64,000 nucleotides of DNA from Bartonella sp. M0283 (GCF_016100455.1 NZ_JACFSK010000001.1:1736001-1800000); one strand, 5' to 3'. Shown: positions 16,829-27,519, numbered from the stretch's first letter. Notes: a model not told the origin generated them from the sequence alone. Numbers and translations are program-made.

Positions 16829-18153
16829 TCATATTTCGCCTTTTGCGTTAAACTCTTCCAACGACATACGGATATTTGCGGCAATTGTTTTGATCGGCTC
16901 AGGAGGGCACCATTTTGGATGGCTCGTCTTCAATAAATAACGCAATTCCTCGCTATCTACTCCACATGCAAGATCGGCAAGGTAATAGCCCAGCATAGAA
17001 CTCCGTGTGAGCCCCGAACCATCTCCAACTGCTGCAGCGTAAACATGGGGGCTTTTTTGAAAGAAAAATGATGCTCCATTAAGTGTTAAGGGTATCATAC
17101 CGCCATAAACAAATTCAAAATTGACATGTTTCACTTTGGAAAACGGTTTTCAAATGCCCTGCGTAACATTTTCCGTGCCCGGAAAACACGTTCCGGGGAA
17201 AGGGTCAAATGGGTTGGAAATGTCAGGCCATTCCGCACATAAATACGTTTTGTCGGGGTGAAACGAACAGTCGTACCAGCCGCATGTGCTGACGTACATT
17301 CCCATGGTTTCACATTTTTAAAGTCGGTGAGTTCATCTTCTGTCAGTTCACGCGTAAACGCACCGAAACTACCTGCCGGAGTCATTCTTCCTTTTTGCTC
17401 GATCCCGAAAGAGTCGATAAAAACACCGGATAAAAGGAGAAGATCACCCGCTTTCACATTTTTTCCGTTCACCAGTTGAATGTTGATTGTCTTGCCCTCA
17501 TCAATCTTCAAGACAGGGGTTTCTTCAAATATATCGACATTTTCTGACAAAATGGATGCAAAACCACGCACCGTTTCGGAAGGATTTATCAGCACTGTTC
17601 CGGATGTATAAACCGCTTTTTGATAATAGCGTGTGCCAAGCCTTGCTGCCAATTCTTCCCCGTCAATAAATTGGCTTTTTCCCCCTACACCCGCTACGAT
17701 ATTTGCCAAAGCATCAAGATTTTTCAAATATTTTGTTTCATGTCCGGCAAGATATTTTCCGGATTCCACCCAATCCACTTGAAGCTTATGTTTGTTTTTC
17801 AAATGGCGCATGCGTTCGATAATAAGCTTATTGAGATGAAACCGGTATTTGTGGTCATCCATTGTTACCCCCGGTTCACCGAATGAATGGGGAACATCCA
17901 TCAAAAAGCCGGCATTCCGCCCACTGTCCCCCATACCGATTTTGAGTGCTTCGAATAAGGCTATTTTTGCGTTCGGCCGGTTTTCTGCCAATTTATGTGC
18001 GGCATTCACGCCCGCAAATCCGCCGCCGATAATGACATAATCATAGTCTTTCTTGAGCTCTGATATGTCGGTAAATTTATGTTCCTTGAAACGCGAAAGC
18101 TCGAACCAACCGAGATCGCCCGCCTTGGCCGGAAATCTTTGTATTTCGTCCAT
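16829..18153 (-). pseudogene. FAD-dependent amine/amino-acid oxidoreductase (DAO family), frameshifted
   Basis: The N-terminal 340 residues carry the FAD Rossmann motif VIIGGGFAGVNAAHKLAE and GMGDSGRNAGF; the frame stops at 17131. The last 101 residues (VNFEFVYGGMIPLTLN, then AVGDGSGLTRSSMLG, the C-terminal FAD contact) continue in the neighbouring frame from 17134. A single A missing from a short A run at about 17135 explains the break. Whole, it would be about 440 residues, like gamma-glutamylputrescine-oxidase-type enzymes. It is the third gene of a minus-strand operon after the DHDPS-family and aldehyde dehydrogenase genes, both also frameshifted. Sequencing error is an alternative. Confidence 0.8.
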
Positions 18154-18176
18154 GCCTCTATCTCCTCCACGAAATA

Positions 18177-19669
18177 TTAAGAAATATCAATCCAGATGGT
18201 TTTTAATTCGGTATATTGGTCATGTGCCCAAATCGATTTATCACGACCTCCAAAACCGGACTCCTTGAAACCTCCGAAGGGGGGTCGTCGCATCCCCTTC
18301 CCCAAAACAGTTGACGGTAACAATTCCGGCTAAAATCGCCTGGGATAACAACAAAGCATTGCGTAAATTGCTTGTATAAACCGAAGCAGCCAGACCATAG
18401 CGGGTATTATTGGCGAGCTTGATCGCTTCGCTGATTGTTGTAAAAGTCGTTACGCTCAAAACGGGCCCAAAAATTTCTTCCTGAAAAAACCGGCTCTTAT
18501 CTGTCACTTGATCGACGAGGGTCGGTTTGACATAAATTTTCTGATCAGTTTTTCCACCCGCTACAAGATGCAATCCTTCCTTGTCAATTTCAGAAAGAAA
18601 TTCCGATACTTTTTTAAAATGCTCGGGGCTTACCAATGTCCCTACACGGTTTTTCGGGTCAAGAGGATCGCCCATTTTCCAATTTTTCATATGGACCAGA
18701 ATTTTTTCGAGCAGCCGTTCTTTAATATCGCGATGAACAATCAAACGTGACGTGGCCGAACAGTTTTCTCCCATATTCCAGAAAGCGCCATTCACCACAT
18801 TCTCGGCAACCCTATCGATGTCGTCGACATCATCAAGAACAATTGCAGGATTTTTGCCGCCACATTCAAGTACAATCCGTTTGAGATTGGATTCTGCCGA
18901 ATAATGCAAAAAGCGCCGTCCTGTTGCGGTTGAACCGGTAAAACTGACCATATCGACATCCATGTGTCGCCCTATCGGTTCACCGGCATCGCGTCCCGAT
19001 CCCGGTACAATATTGAGAACACCGGCAGGAATGCCCGCTTCATGGGCAATTTCGGCAAGTTTTAACGTCGAAAGAGTTGTTTCCTGTGCGGGCTTTAGTA
19101 CTATCGAACACCCCGCAGCCAAAGCCGGACCTATTTTCCACGCTGCCATCAAAAGCGGAAAATTCCACGGCAAAACCAGCCCCCACAACGCCGATAGGTT
19201 GGCGAACCACCATGGCTATGCGTTCTGAACCTGTGGGGGCTGTGTTGTCGTAAATTTTGTCGATCAGTTCAGCATGCCAACGAATTGTATAGATCGTATC
19301 GGGAATATCGCCATCCATACATTCGCCAACAGGCTTACCGCTATCAAGGCTTTCCAGCACCGCCAATTCTTCGCTGTGTTTTTCGAGAAGATCGGCAAAT
19401 TTCAGAAGTATCAGTTTCCGTTCTAATGGCGTGCGTTTCCGCCATACACCGTTGTCAAAGGATTTTCTTGCCGCTTTGACAGCTATGTCAACATCCTCGC
19501 TATGACAATTGGCAATCATTGCCAATTCTTGGCCGGTTGCCGGATTACGGGTCACAAATCTATCACCCGCAACCGAGTTTACAAAAGCACCGTCAATAAA
19601 AGCATTGGTCGGAAATTTTAATTTATCGGCAAGCTCGTGATAATATTGGCTGGTTTTAAGCTCGGTCAT
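18177..19669 (-). pseudogene. NAD(P)-dependent aldehyde dehydrogenase, doubly frameshifted
   Basis: An aldehyde dehydrogenase of about 495 residues broken twice. The first 160 residues (AFIDGAFVNSVAGDRF start) run to IGVVG near 19190. The frame then shifts to LVLPWNFPLLMAAWKIGPAL, through the cofactor SFTGSTATGRR motif, catalytic Glu region LECGGKNP and catalytic Cys in NMGENCSATSR, up to GEGDATTP. A second shift near 18285 is needed to read FGGFKESGFGGRDKSIWAHD to the stop at 18177. Both shifts are one extra base in a G/C homopolymer (five G where four fit; six C where five fit). It lies 23 bases before the FAD gene and 13 bases after the DHDPS-family gene. Confidence 0.85.
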
Positions 19670-19682
19670 TTACCCCCCCCTT

Positions 19683-20574
19683 TTAAATTGCTGCTATATT
19701 TGTTTTCAGAGTTTCAATAATCTGCGAAAGGCGTTCTTTTTCCTTTTCGTCAAGCTCTTGCAAAGGCGCACGAACCGGACCAACGTTCAGTCCTTGCAGC
19801 TTGCAACCATATTTGATTGATTGCACAAATTTTCCTTCATCAAGAAAATTCATCAAAGGCAGCAATTCCCGCATGATTTTACGCCCTTTGGCGAAATCAT
19901 TCTCAAGAATACAGCTTTCATAAAGCGCAATATGTTCGGCAGGAATAAAGTTTGATCCGGCACAAACCCGGGCCGGTGCACCCCATGCAAAAAATTCGAG
20001 TGCCTGGTCATCCCAGCCGCATGCAAGCTTTATATTCGGATATTTCGATACGAATAAATGAACCCGATTAATGTCACCGGAACTTTCCTTTATCGCTACA
20101 ACATTCTTCGATTGACTGACAATATCGAGATAGGTTTCTCCCATCGACATCGACATACGGCCCGGATAATTATAAAGCATGATCGGTAAATTGGCCGTTT
20201 TATCAATGGTAAGCGCATGGCGGGCGTTTTCTTCTTCTGTGGGAACCGCATAAGGAGGGGTGGTTACTAAAATTGCATTAGCACCGATTTCCTTTGCATG
20301 TTTTGCATAAATCACCGAATCTTCTGTACGAATTGCCCCCGGTACCGATAATGAGTGGTAGTCTGCCAGCTATGACCTCTTTTGCATATTCGGCAAGTTC
20401 CAGCCGTTCCTGTTGGGTTTGAGCGTAATATTCACCAGTTGAGCCGACAACAATAATGCCGTGGACCTTGGCATCAATCAATGACTCCAACACCTCCGCA
20501 TAGGCTTTCTTGTCAATGGTAAAATCCTGCTTATAAGCCGTGACGGCAGGTGTATAAATCCCCTTGAATTGCAT
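19683..20574 (-). pseudogene. DHDPS/NAL-family lyase or deaminase, frameshifted
   Basis: A class-I-aldolase family protein of about 297 residues. The start at 20574 is preceded by GGAGGAAAAAT. It reads YTPAVTAYKQDFTIDKKAY, then GSTGEYYAQT, to IIGTG near 20345, where an extra G (five instead of four) shifts the frame. The rest (AIRTEDSVIYAKHAKEIGAN, then the conserved Tyr in MLYNYPGRM and the Schiff-base Lys in VVAIKESSGD) is intact to 19683. First gene of the decaying operon. Family members include KDG-type aldolases/dehydratases and pyrroline-hydroxycarboxylate deaminase. The combination with an FAD oxidase and an aldehyde dehydrogenase resembles a hydroxyproline-like route, but this is inference. 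Confidence 0.85.
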
Positions 20575-20685
20575 ATTTTTCCTCCGAAATTTTACGTAAT
20601 AGTAGAGCGTTGCCTTTGGCGCGTGCCAAAAACATCAAGCGATATAAAAGGTGTTTTAATTGACGAGCAGACTTAAATAGTTGTT

Positions 20686-21366
20686 TTAAATATTGAAATT
20701 ATCAGGTTCGAGTGACTGGGGAATGACAAACATTTCCATTCTCTCACGCGACAAAGCCCAATGTTGAGACACAAGATCCACAAAGTCTTCCTGATCTCTC
20801 TTTTTTATTGCAGCAATAAATCCGTCATGGTGGGCGACCGCTTTATCCATTCTGGATTTCATACCACCACTATTCTGTCGATAGAAAATACTGCCAATGC
20901 GGCTATGATCGATAAGAAGTCGTCCCAGGCTTGCCTGCAAATAGACATTTCCCGACATTTCTCCGATAATTTCATGAAACCGGTTATTGCTGACTGTCAT
21001 GACAACAGCATTGCCTTCGTCACTCGCTTTCCGGAAATCCTCCTGTAACCTTTCAAGTTCGAGAAGTTGTTTCTGTTTATAATTATTGACAGCCAGACGC
21101 CCTATTGCCGCGTAAATCATAGGAGCGACAAGAAAAAAATTTCTTATTGTCGAATGATTCATTGAAGAAACACGTGCGCCTTTATTTTCCCGCAGATCGA
21201 CATAGCCTTCGCCAGCCAAACGTTGCAACACCTCCCTTACGGGCGTTCTCGAAAGACCGTAAGACTTGCTTAACTGCAATTCAGCCAAATACTCATCCGG
21301 ATCAAGCTCCATAATCAGTATCTGACGCTTAAGGTCTTCGTAGAGAAAGCTTTTTCCGTTCCTCAT
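20686..21366 (-). CDS. GntR-family regulator, FCD subfamily
   Basis: A 226-residue regulator with the HTH ELQLSKSYGLSRTPVREVLQRLAGEGYV (about 29-56) and a helical FCD effector domain with NNRFHEIIGEMSGN and VAHHDGFIAAIK. AGGAGAAG precedes the ATG. It is intact and lies 111 bases upstream of the frameshifted DHDPS-family/aldehyde dehydrogenase/FAD operon in the same orientation, so it was probably that operon's regulator and now outlives its targets. Confidence 0.87.
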   Translation of the reverse strand: MRNGKSFLYEDLKRQILIMELDPDEYLAELQLSKSYGLSRTPVREVLQRLAGEGYVDLRENKGARVSSMNHSTIRNFFLVAPMIYAAIGRLAVNNYKQKQLLELERLQEDFRKASDEGNAVVMTVSNNRFHEIIGEMSGNVYLQASLGRLLIDHSRIGSIFYRQNSGGMKSRMDKAVAHHDGFIAAIKKRDQEDFVDLVSQHWALSRERMEMFVIPQSLEPDNFNI

Positions 21367-22157
21367 GTTGCTTCTCCTGAAATAACAATAAGGGAAGCGA
21401 TACCAAATACCGTTTCAATTTACGACATTTTTTTACAAGGTGAATAATAATTGTATATTTTTATTATTTATTATGTATTATAAAAAAATGGGGATGGAGG
21501 AGCCGCTTTACAGATATGCTTGAAGCATAAAGGATAAATGTGAGCTCTTTGCCGGTTTTACTTAGGTTTTATGAAAGTCGCGCAATGTTTTTATCTGTTT
21601 CTATATTGCAAAAACAGCATTAAGAGATGGCTTGAAGGCCATTATTGCGTTCCGGGCGATCATTCTGGCTTTTTTGACAAAACCGGTTAAAGCATCTGTC
21701 AAAGCAATAAGCCGCAAGTTTGCGACGTTTTTATCAGGTACCGTTTTTATCCGTCATAAACCTGTATCAGTGCATCGTGTTCATAGAACATTGAAGGCTG
21801 ATCGTATCAATATCAGGCAGCAGTTCAGTCGTTATGCCGGTTTTGTTCGTAGTTTTCGATATTTCAGATCGGAGTGGGTTGAAAAATACAATAACAGACG
21901 TGTTTCCGGTTCAACCCGTTATTTAAAACAATCCGTTTTAACGTTTGGAGGCAACCGTTCGGCAATTAAAAATCGGGGTCAGCGGCGGTTTGTAACGTTG
22001 GTTATGACTATTATTGACACGCTAATGACTGCGAAAATTTTATTTTCCGTCCAACATTTAGGCAGAAGCAAACAGGATAATCCTTCGGCCACATCACGGG
22101 AGATGATGCCGGTCGAATGACTTTCATAGAATGGGCTTATTAACTGGGAGGTATATT
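21367..22157. other. Intergenic region with no convincing gene
   Basis: About 790 bases. An open frame at 21632-22120 (162 residues, very rich in Arg, Lys and Ser) has no family features and no ribosome site; I do not believe it is a gene. The stretch may be fully decayed coding DNA. GGGAGG at 22146-22151 is the ribosome site of the sugar porter. Confidence 0.5.
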
Positions 22158-23485
22158 ATGAGCACTATAGTGCAATCTGTCGAGGATATTAAGCTTAATA
22201 ATTTTCATCGCCTTTTGAGCGTTCGCTCTGGTGGCGGCTCTTTTGTCGACGGTTATGTTCTCTCCATTATCGGGGTCGGAATGTTACAAATAACGTCGGC
22301 TTTACAGCTGACAAATTTCTGGCAAGGGATGGTTGCCGCATCGGCACTGATCGGCATTTTTTTGGTGGTTTTGTCGGCGGTTGGATAACAGGAAAATTCG
22401 GTCGGCAAAAACCTTATTTCATCGGGCCGACTTTATTCATCATTTGTTCGATCGTGCAGTTCTGGGTTCAATCAAGTTATACCTTATTCATTTACCGTTT
22501 TCTCATCGGAATAGCTGTTGGCATTGAATATCCTGTGGCAACAGCTTTATTGGTAGAATTTTTACCGAAAAAATCACGCGGCCCGTTACTCGCAATGTTT
22601 ACAATCATGTGGTTTGCAGGTGCTGCGGTTGCTTATCTCGTCGGTGATATGATCTTGCGTGCGGGAGGAGAAGACGCCTGGCGTTATATCCTTGCAAGTA
22701 CTGCAGTTATCGGAATGTTATTATTTCTGATACGGCTCGGCACCCCTGAATCTCCACGTTGGCTGATTGCGCAGGGTAAAATTGAAGAGGCTGAAAAAGT
22801 CATTAAAAAAGTTTACGGCGAGGAATATTCACTGGATCATTTACCCGAACAACCGGCCGAGCAAAAAATTTCGTTTCTCAATTTGCTCCATTCAGGTTAC
22901 GGAAAACGAATGTTTTTTGTTTCGACCTTCTGGACATGTTCTGTCATTCCGGTTTTTGCCGTCTATGCCTTTGCTCCGAAAGTTTTGCTTGCTTTGAATT
23001 TAAAGGGTGAATGGGCATCTTTCGGGTCTATCGCGATTACATTTCTATTCGTAGTCGGATGTATTATTGCAACCCAACTCATCAATGTGATGGGGCGCCG
23101 CCCGATGTTGATATATAGCTTTCTCTTATCAGGCATCGCACTGTTTTTATTGGGCATGTTCTATAACAGTTCGGAAATCGTTATCCTCATTCTTTTCGGT
23201 GCTTATGCTGTATTCATCGGAGGCGCACAGGTTCTTCAACTGGTTTACCCGAACGAGATTTTTCCCACCGAAATTCGTGCAACGGCTGTTGGCATCGGTA
23301 CATCGTTGTCGCGCATAGGTGCAGCAATCGGTACATATCTTGTCCCATTATCGCTTGATAAATTCGGAATTTCGGACACGATGTATGCTGCTGCGGCTGT
23401 TACTTTTTTTGGTCTGCTCGTCTCATATTGTATCACGCCAGAAACAAAACATCTCAATTTGAATGAAGCCGGAATCCTGAATTGA
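22158..23485 (+). pseudogene. MFS sugar porter, frameshifted near the N-terminus
   Basis: A sugar-porter-family transporter of about 442 residues. The ATG at 22158 follows GGGAGG. The first 77 residues (SVRSGGGSFVDGYVLSIIG) end in the wrong frame at 22388; the real sequence FGGFVGGWITGKFGRQKPY continues in the next frame, and the rest is intact (PESPRWLIAQGK, MGRRPMLIYSF, PETKHLNLNEAG). A run of seven T at about 22356, where eight would keep the frame, is the lesion. Sugar-porter motifs GRR/GRK and PESPRW are clear. It is adjacent to the other frameshifted catabolic genes and probably decays with them. Confidence 0.82.
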
Positions 23486-23759
23486 GTTTGTTAATGACAT
23501 CATAATAAAGGAAAGCATGTTGATAAACGCAACCCACTTTCCTTTTTATGAATTTCCGAAACACTGTTTTATTCAACCATAGCAAGCTCAGTTTGCCTTA
23601 AACAAACGCTACGAAAATTGGCAATTTTAAAAACACATGTTGCGCATCCCGTACTTCAACATGCAATTTTGCATCGTTGCCGTCCTATCAGAAAAACGTA
23701 TGTTTTGATGGAGATTGACGGCGTTTTCATTCAAAGCCTTTGATGAACCGTTCGATTTT

Positions 23760-24623
23760 CTAATTCAAAGTCGTATCAAGCGACTGGCGTAAAACTTCGG
23801 CAATATCCGATTTTTCCGGCTTATATAAAAGGAGATATTCAATATCCGGCAAACTTGGGAGATTATATAAATGTGTATAATCTTTAAGGCTATCATCCAT
23901 CGAATTTTTATTAAGACATCCAATTCCCAAACCGGCTTTGATCGCCAATTGTAAACTCGCAACATTCGAGGCGGTATGCGTTAATCCATAGGAAACCGAA
24001 CTATCCGAGAGAAGTTGAAGGGCTGCTTTTTGTATGACACAGCCTTTTTTCATACCAATCAGCGGCAATACCTCACCGGTTGAAAACCTCTTCTTTGCAG
24101 CACCAGCCCAATATAGCGGATCGCGTTTTATAATGACCCTATCCGGATAGGCCGGTAAGGGGGTTCCGATAAGATGGGTCAGGATTATTATATCAAAACC
24201 GCCAAGATCGTTCTCGTGCACAGGTGTATTTGATCCGCTTTTAAATGTAAGGCTCAATTGTATTTTCGGAAGATCTTCTGTCAACATCTCCAAAGCCTGT
24301 GCAACTTTTTCAGGCATGAGGTAATCCGTAATAGAAATCGAGATATTTTCGGTTGCTGCGACATTATGCATATCAGCAAGCGCTAAGCGGTTAAGTTTCA
24401 AAATAGCAAGCGCATGTTTTTGCAACTTCTCTCCATCAATTGTCGGGCGTGTCCCTTTTTTGCCCCTTTCCAGCAGTTGACAACCACAAATAAGTTCAAG
24501 TTTCTGCATTTGTTCGGTCAAGGCCGACTGGGAACGGTAAAGACGTTCGGACGCTTTCAGAAAACTTCCGGTTTCCAAAATTGTTATAAAAGTGGTTAGC
24601 AGATCGGGATCCAGATTTTGCAT
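23760..24623 (-). CDS. LysR-family transcriptional regulator
   Basis: A 287-residue LTTR with the N-terminal HTH TGSFLKASERLYRSQSALTEQMQKLE (residues 17-42) and a LysR substrate domain (TLTFKSGS, then IKAGLGIGCL). It is divergent from the MFS gene at 24738; the 114-base gap contains a perfect T-N11-A palindrome. It likely controls the transporter. Confidence 0.87.
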   Translation of the reverse strand: MQNLDPDLLTTFITILETGSFLKASERLYRSQSALTEQMQKLELICGCQLLERGKKGTRPTIDGEKLQKHALAILKLNRLALADMHNVAATENISISITDYLMPEKVAQALEMLTEDLPKIQLSLTFKSGSNTPVHENDLGGFDIIILTHLIGTPLPAYPDRVIIKRDPLYWAGAAKKRFSTGEVLPLIGMKKGCVIQKAALQLLSDSSVSYGLTHTASNVASLQLAIKAGLGIGCLNKNSMDDSLKDYTHLYNLPSLPDIEYLLLYKPEKSDIAEVLRQSLDTTLN

Positions 24624-24638
24624 CGGCTTGCCTTTCTT

Positions 24639-24659
24639 TAATTCGGAAAAACCGAATTA
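24639..24659. promoter_or_regulatory. Candidate LysR operator (21-base palindrome)
   Basis: TAATTCGG-AAAAA-CCGAATTA, 8-base perfect arms, containing TCGGAAAAACCGA, which fits T-N11-A. It is 15 bases upstream of the LysR start and 78 bases upstream of the divergent MFS gene, the usual arrangement for LTTR autoregulation and target control. Confidence 0.6.
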
Positions 24660-24737
24660 TTTTATAAAAAAATCCTGTTATATTTATAATTAATTCAATG
24701 CTACGCATTTCACAACTGAAAAAAGCGGAGCTGAATA

Positions 24738-25973
24738 ATGAGTGAAAAAGCTTTCATTAACGATAAGGCCCATTCAAGCGGTCATAAATGGAAAGTGCTG
24801 TTTACATGTGCATTGGCAAATACATGTTTTACATTTGTAATTGGCGGTGTTCCGGCGGCTGCTCTCCTTTTACGTGATGACTATCAAATCTCCACACCGG
24901 TATTGGGCATGCTTATGGGAATTGTCGGAATTGGCATAGCTTTTGGTGAAGTTCCCTGGGGATTGCTGACAGACCGGCTTGGAGACCGCCCCATTCTTAT
25001 AACCGGTTTGACAACCACTGCATTTGTCCTCATCCTGACGGCTATCATAATAAATGTCGTTCCGATTGTTTATGCTCCTGTAACATTATTCATCGGGCTA
25101 CTCATTATCGGCCTTTCAGGAGGCAGCCTGAATGGCTCGAGTGGACGAGCTATTATGCAATGGTTCAACAAAGACGAACGTGGATTTGCTATGGGTGTCA
25201 GACAGACTGCTGTTCCGCTCGGCTATGCCTTGGGAGCAGTCTTTTTCCCTCTCATTTCGTATAAAATGAGTTTTGTCTGGTCACTTTATATCTCGGCCTT
25301 GTTTTGCATTATCTTTGCGTTTTTAAGTTATCTTTGGGTTGTTGATATTGATCAGGGAAAAAGCACCGAGACAAACGTAACTGTCGAGAAAGAAACCGCT
25401 ACCAATGTTTTCAAACAGTTTGCTATATGGCGTATTGTCGTAGCTATTGGCCTTTTGTGCGCACCGCAATTTGCATTGATGACTTTTACAATGCTTTTCT
25501 TGCATGACTTCGCACATATCAATATCGAATATATCAGCGCGATTCTGTTCTTTATCCAGATAAGTGCCGGTTTCACACGTATTTCCGGCGGCTATTATAC
25601 CGACAAGAAAAACAATCGCGTAAGCTTTTTAAAAGCGGTAACAATATTAAGTGCACTCGCATTCTTTGTACTTACACTCCTTACCTTTTTCTATGGGGAA
25701 AATCCATCGACACATCTATCATGGGCTTTGGTTACCGCAGTTCTCGTTGCCGGCGTCTTTATTCTCTCCTGGCAAGGTGTCGGAATGACAGAATTGGCAA
25801 CAATGGCGGGGCCGAAAAGCGTTGCAACCGCTATGGCAATGGCAAACACCGCAACGTTTTTTATATTGTTCGCAACCCCGACAATTATTCCATGGATACT
25901 CCACGCAACATCCTGGACAGGTGTTTGGGGCGTTATGACACTCGTCTGTGTCGGTATGTTTTTTCTGTTCTGA
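24738..25973 (+). CDS. MFS transporter
   Basis: A 411-residue transporter with about 12 helices, N-terminal GVPAAALLLRDDYQIS, the loop-2/3 motif GLLTDRLGDRP and GSSGRAIMQWFNKDERGFAMGVRQ at TM4-5. The group includes CynX/NimT-like and related carriers. The C-terminus ends abruptly in a helix at FFLF; the neighbouring frame continues for about 20 plausible residues, so a late frameshift that trims a short cytoplasmic tail is possible. It is divergent from a LysR regulator; substrate unknown. Confidence 0.8.
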   Translation: MSEKAFINDKAHSSGHKWKVLFTCALANTCFTFVIGGVPAAALLLRDDYQISTPVLGMLMGIVGIGIAFGEVPWGLLTDRLGDRPILITGLTTTAFVLILTAIIINVVPIVYAPVTLFIGLLIIGLSGGSLNGSSGRAIMQWFNKDERGFAMGVRQTAVPLGYALGAVFFPLISYKMSFVWSLYISALFCIIFAFLSYLWVVDIDQGKSTETNVTVEKETATNVFKQFAIWRIVVAIGLLCAPQFALMTFTMLFLHDFAHINIEYISAILFFIQISAGFTRISGGYYTDKKNNRVSFLKAVTILSALAFFVLTLLTFFYGENPSTHLSWALVTAVLVAGVFILSWQGVGMTELATMAGPKSVATAMAMANTATFFILFATPTIIPWILHATSWTGVWGVMTLVCVGMFFLF

Positions 25974-26154
25974 GTAAAGCTTCAAGTGAAAATTTTCTAA
26001 CGAAAAATGCTCTATTCATAAAACTTCATTGACCAATGCTGTGTAATATACAAGACGACTTTTTTTAAAATTTTGATGTCAATAATTCTACTATGCTAAA
26101 ACTGTTTTATATATTTGAAGTAGGTAATGATTTTCAAATAAAGGAGTTTCGAAA

Positions 26155-27519
26155 TTGGTCAATGAAGAACATATGGGCAGTGTAATATTTGATGGAAAGG
26201 AATTTCCTGCCGCACTTCATCTAACCGACGAAAAAATTTCCGTTAACATATCGGGGCTGCTGATTATCAATGAAAAAGATCTATCCAAAAGTGATTGGCC
26301 AAAATCGGTGGCTCCGAGCGAAATTGAATTACTGAATTTCAAATCATCTATCGGCTCATCCACCAGCTTGTTTTCATTGTATAAACTTCATGAAGAAAAT
26401 GCGAATTTCGATTTTTCAGGCCAATCCGACACAAGATTTCATATAGGCTTTGCATTCAAAGGAGCAAACTTCAAAAATTTCGACGAAATATGTTCGGATA
26501 ATTGGAAAATTGATATTGAAGATATTGATAAAATTCACAATTGGCCAAAGTTTGAATCCCCTTTTGATCACGTGGACACCGGAAAATTATCAACAAACAA
26601 TCAGGAAAACACTCTTGCACCCTCTGTTTTTATCAATTGCCCAAGTTGCGACATGAAATTAGAACTTTGGCGATCTTTATCTTTCAAAAAGTTATCACGC
26701 AACGAACTATTGAGCACCTATAGTTACCCTATTATTTTACATTTTGCGAAGCCCGTCGATTTCAATTTTGCTTTGAATAAAATTTACAGCGTCCGAAAGT
26801 TTTTTTCATTCCTTTTCGGACGCATTCTTGATATTAACAGCATCTCCACGGAGATAGATAACGACGATATACACGCAACAGTCGACGTATACGGTTTCAG
26901 AAAAATACTGCGCTCTAAAAAGCCATCGAATTCCATCGTCCATTTGAATAATATTTCCGAATTATCACCGCTTCTTGATAAATGGCTTGAAATCGAAGAA
27001 AATATTAAATTAGCCGTTAATCTCCATTATCAAGGACTGGAACTTAAGCAATTGAATCTCTCTTTGCAGTTCCAGTTTTTTATACAAGCTATTGAAGCAC
27101 TGCACCGAAAAACTGTTTCTTCGGAGAAACGAAAAGACATCAATACCGACAAAATATACAGCACATTGCGACAAGCGGATGTCCCTAAGGATATTTGTGA
27201 CCGTATCAAAAGCATGCTTGCTCACATAAATGAACCTGGACTTAGAACGCGGTTGAAATCTTATTGGGATATATTTTCCGAAGAACTTAACGATACATTT
27301 CCTACAATCAAGAAAAACGATATTATAAACAAACTGGTTGAGACAAGAAATTATTATGCCCATCGCCCCGATAAGTCAGAAAATGTCTTGACTGGTTACG
27401 AGCTTTTAAGCGCCGTAAACATTGTTAAAATGATCTCCCATCTCGCAATATTGAAAGAGATAGGTGTCGACACAAAAGGCATTGGTAACATTATGAAGAA
27501 AGAACGCTTTATCTATTGA
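26155..27519 (+). CDS. ApeA-like protein with C-terminal HEPN domain (probable anti-phage defence)
   Basis: A 454-residue soluble protein. The start is TTG at 26155 with AAGGAG eight bases upstream; ATG at 26173 is an alternative. The first 280 residues are beta-rich and look like an ApeA N-terminal domain (FDGKEFPAALHLTDEKI at the start, RFHIGFAFKGANF in the middle). The last 170 are helical and contain R398-N-Y-Y-A-H403, an RX4H motif typical of HEPN ribonucleases. ApeA proteins are single-gene abortive-infection systems that cleave RNA on phage infection. Codon use is A+T-rich, and the gene lies on the 3' side of tRNA-Ser(GGA), a common place for defence islands. The domain assignment is by eye. 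Confidence 0.65.
   Translation: MVNEEHMGSVIFDGKEFPAALHLTDEKISVNISGLLIINEKDLSKSDWPKSVAPSEIELLNFKSSIGSSTSLFSLYKLHEENANFDFSGQSDTRFHIGFAFKGANFKNFDEICSDNWKIDIEDIDKIHNWPKFESPFDHVDTGKLSTNNQENTLAPSVFINCPSCDMKLELWRSLSFKKLSRNELLSTYSYPIILHFAKPVDFNFALNKIYSVRKFFSFLFGRILDINSISTEIDNDDIHATVDVYGFRKILRSKKPSNSIVHLNNISELSPLLDKWLEIEENIKLAVNLHYQGLELKQLNLSLQFQFFIQAIEALHRKTVSSEKRKDINTDKIYSTLRQADVPKDICDRIKSMLAHINEPGLRTRLKSYWDIFSEELNDTFPTIKKNDIINKLVETRNYYAHRPDKSENVLTGYELLSAVNIVKMISHLAILKEIGVDTKGIGNIMKKERFIY

Noticed and set aside
21632..22120. 162-residue Arg/Lys/Ser-rich open frame
   Set aside because: No ribosome site, no recognisable domain and atypical composition; probably chance or fully decayed DNA.
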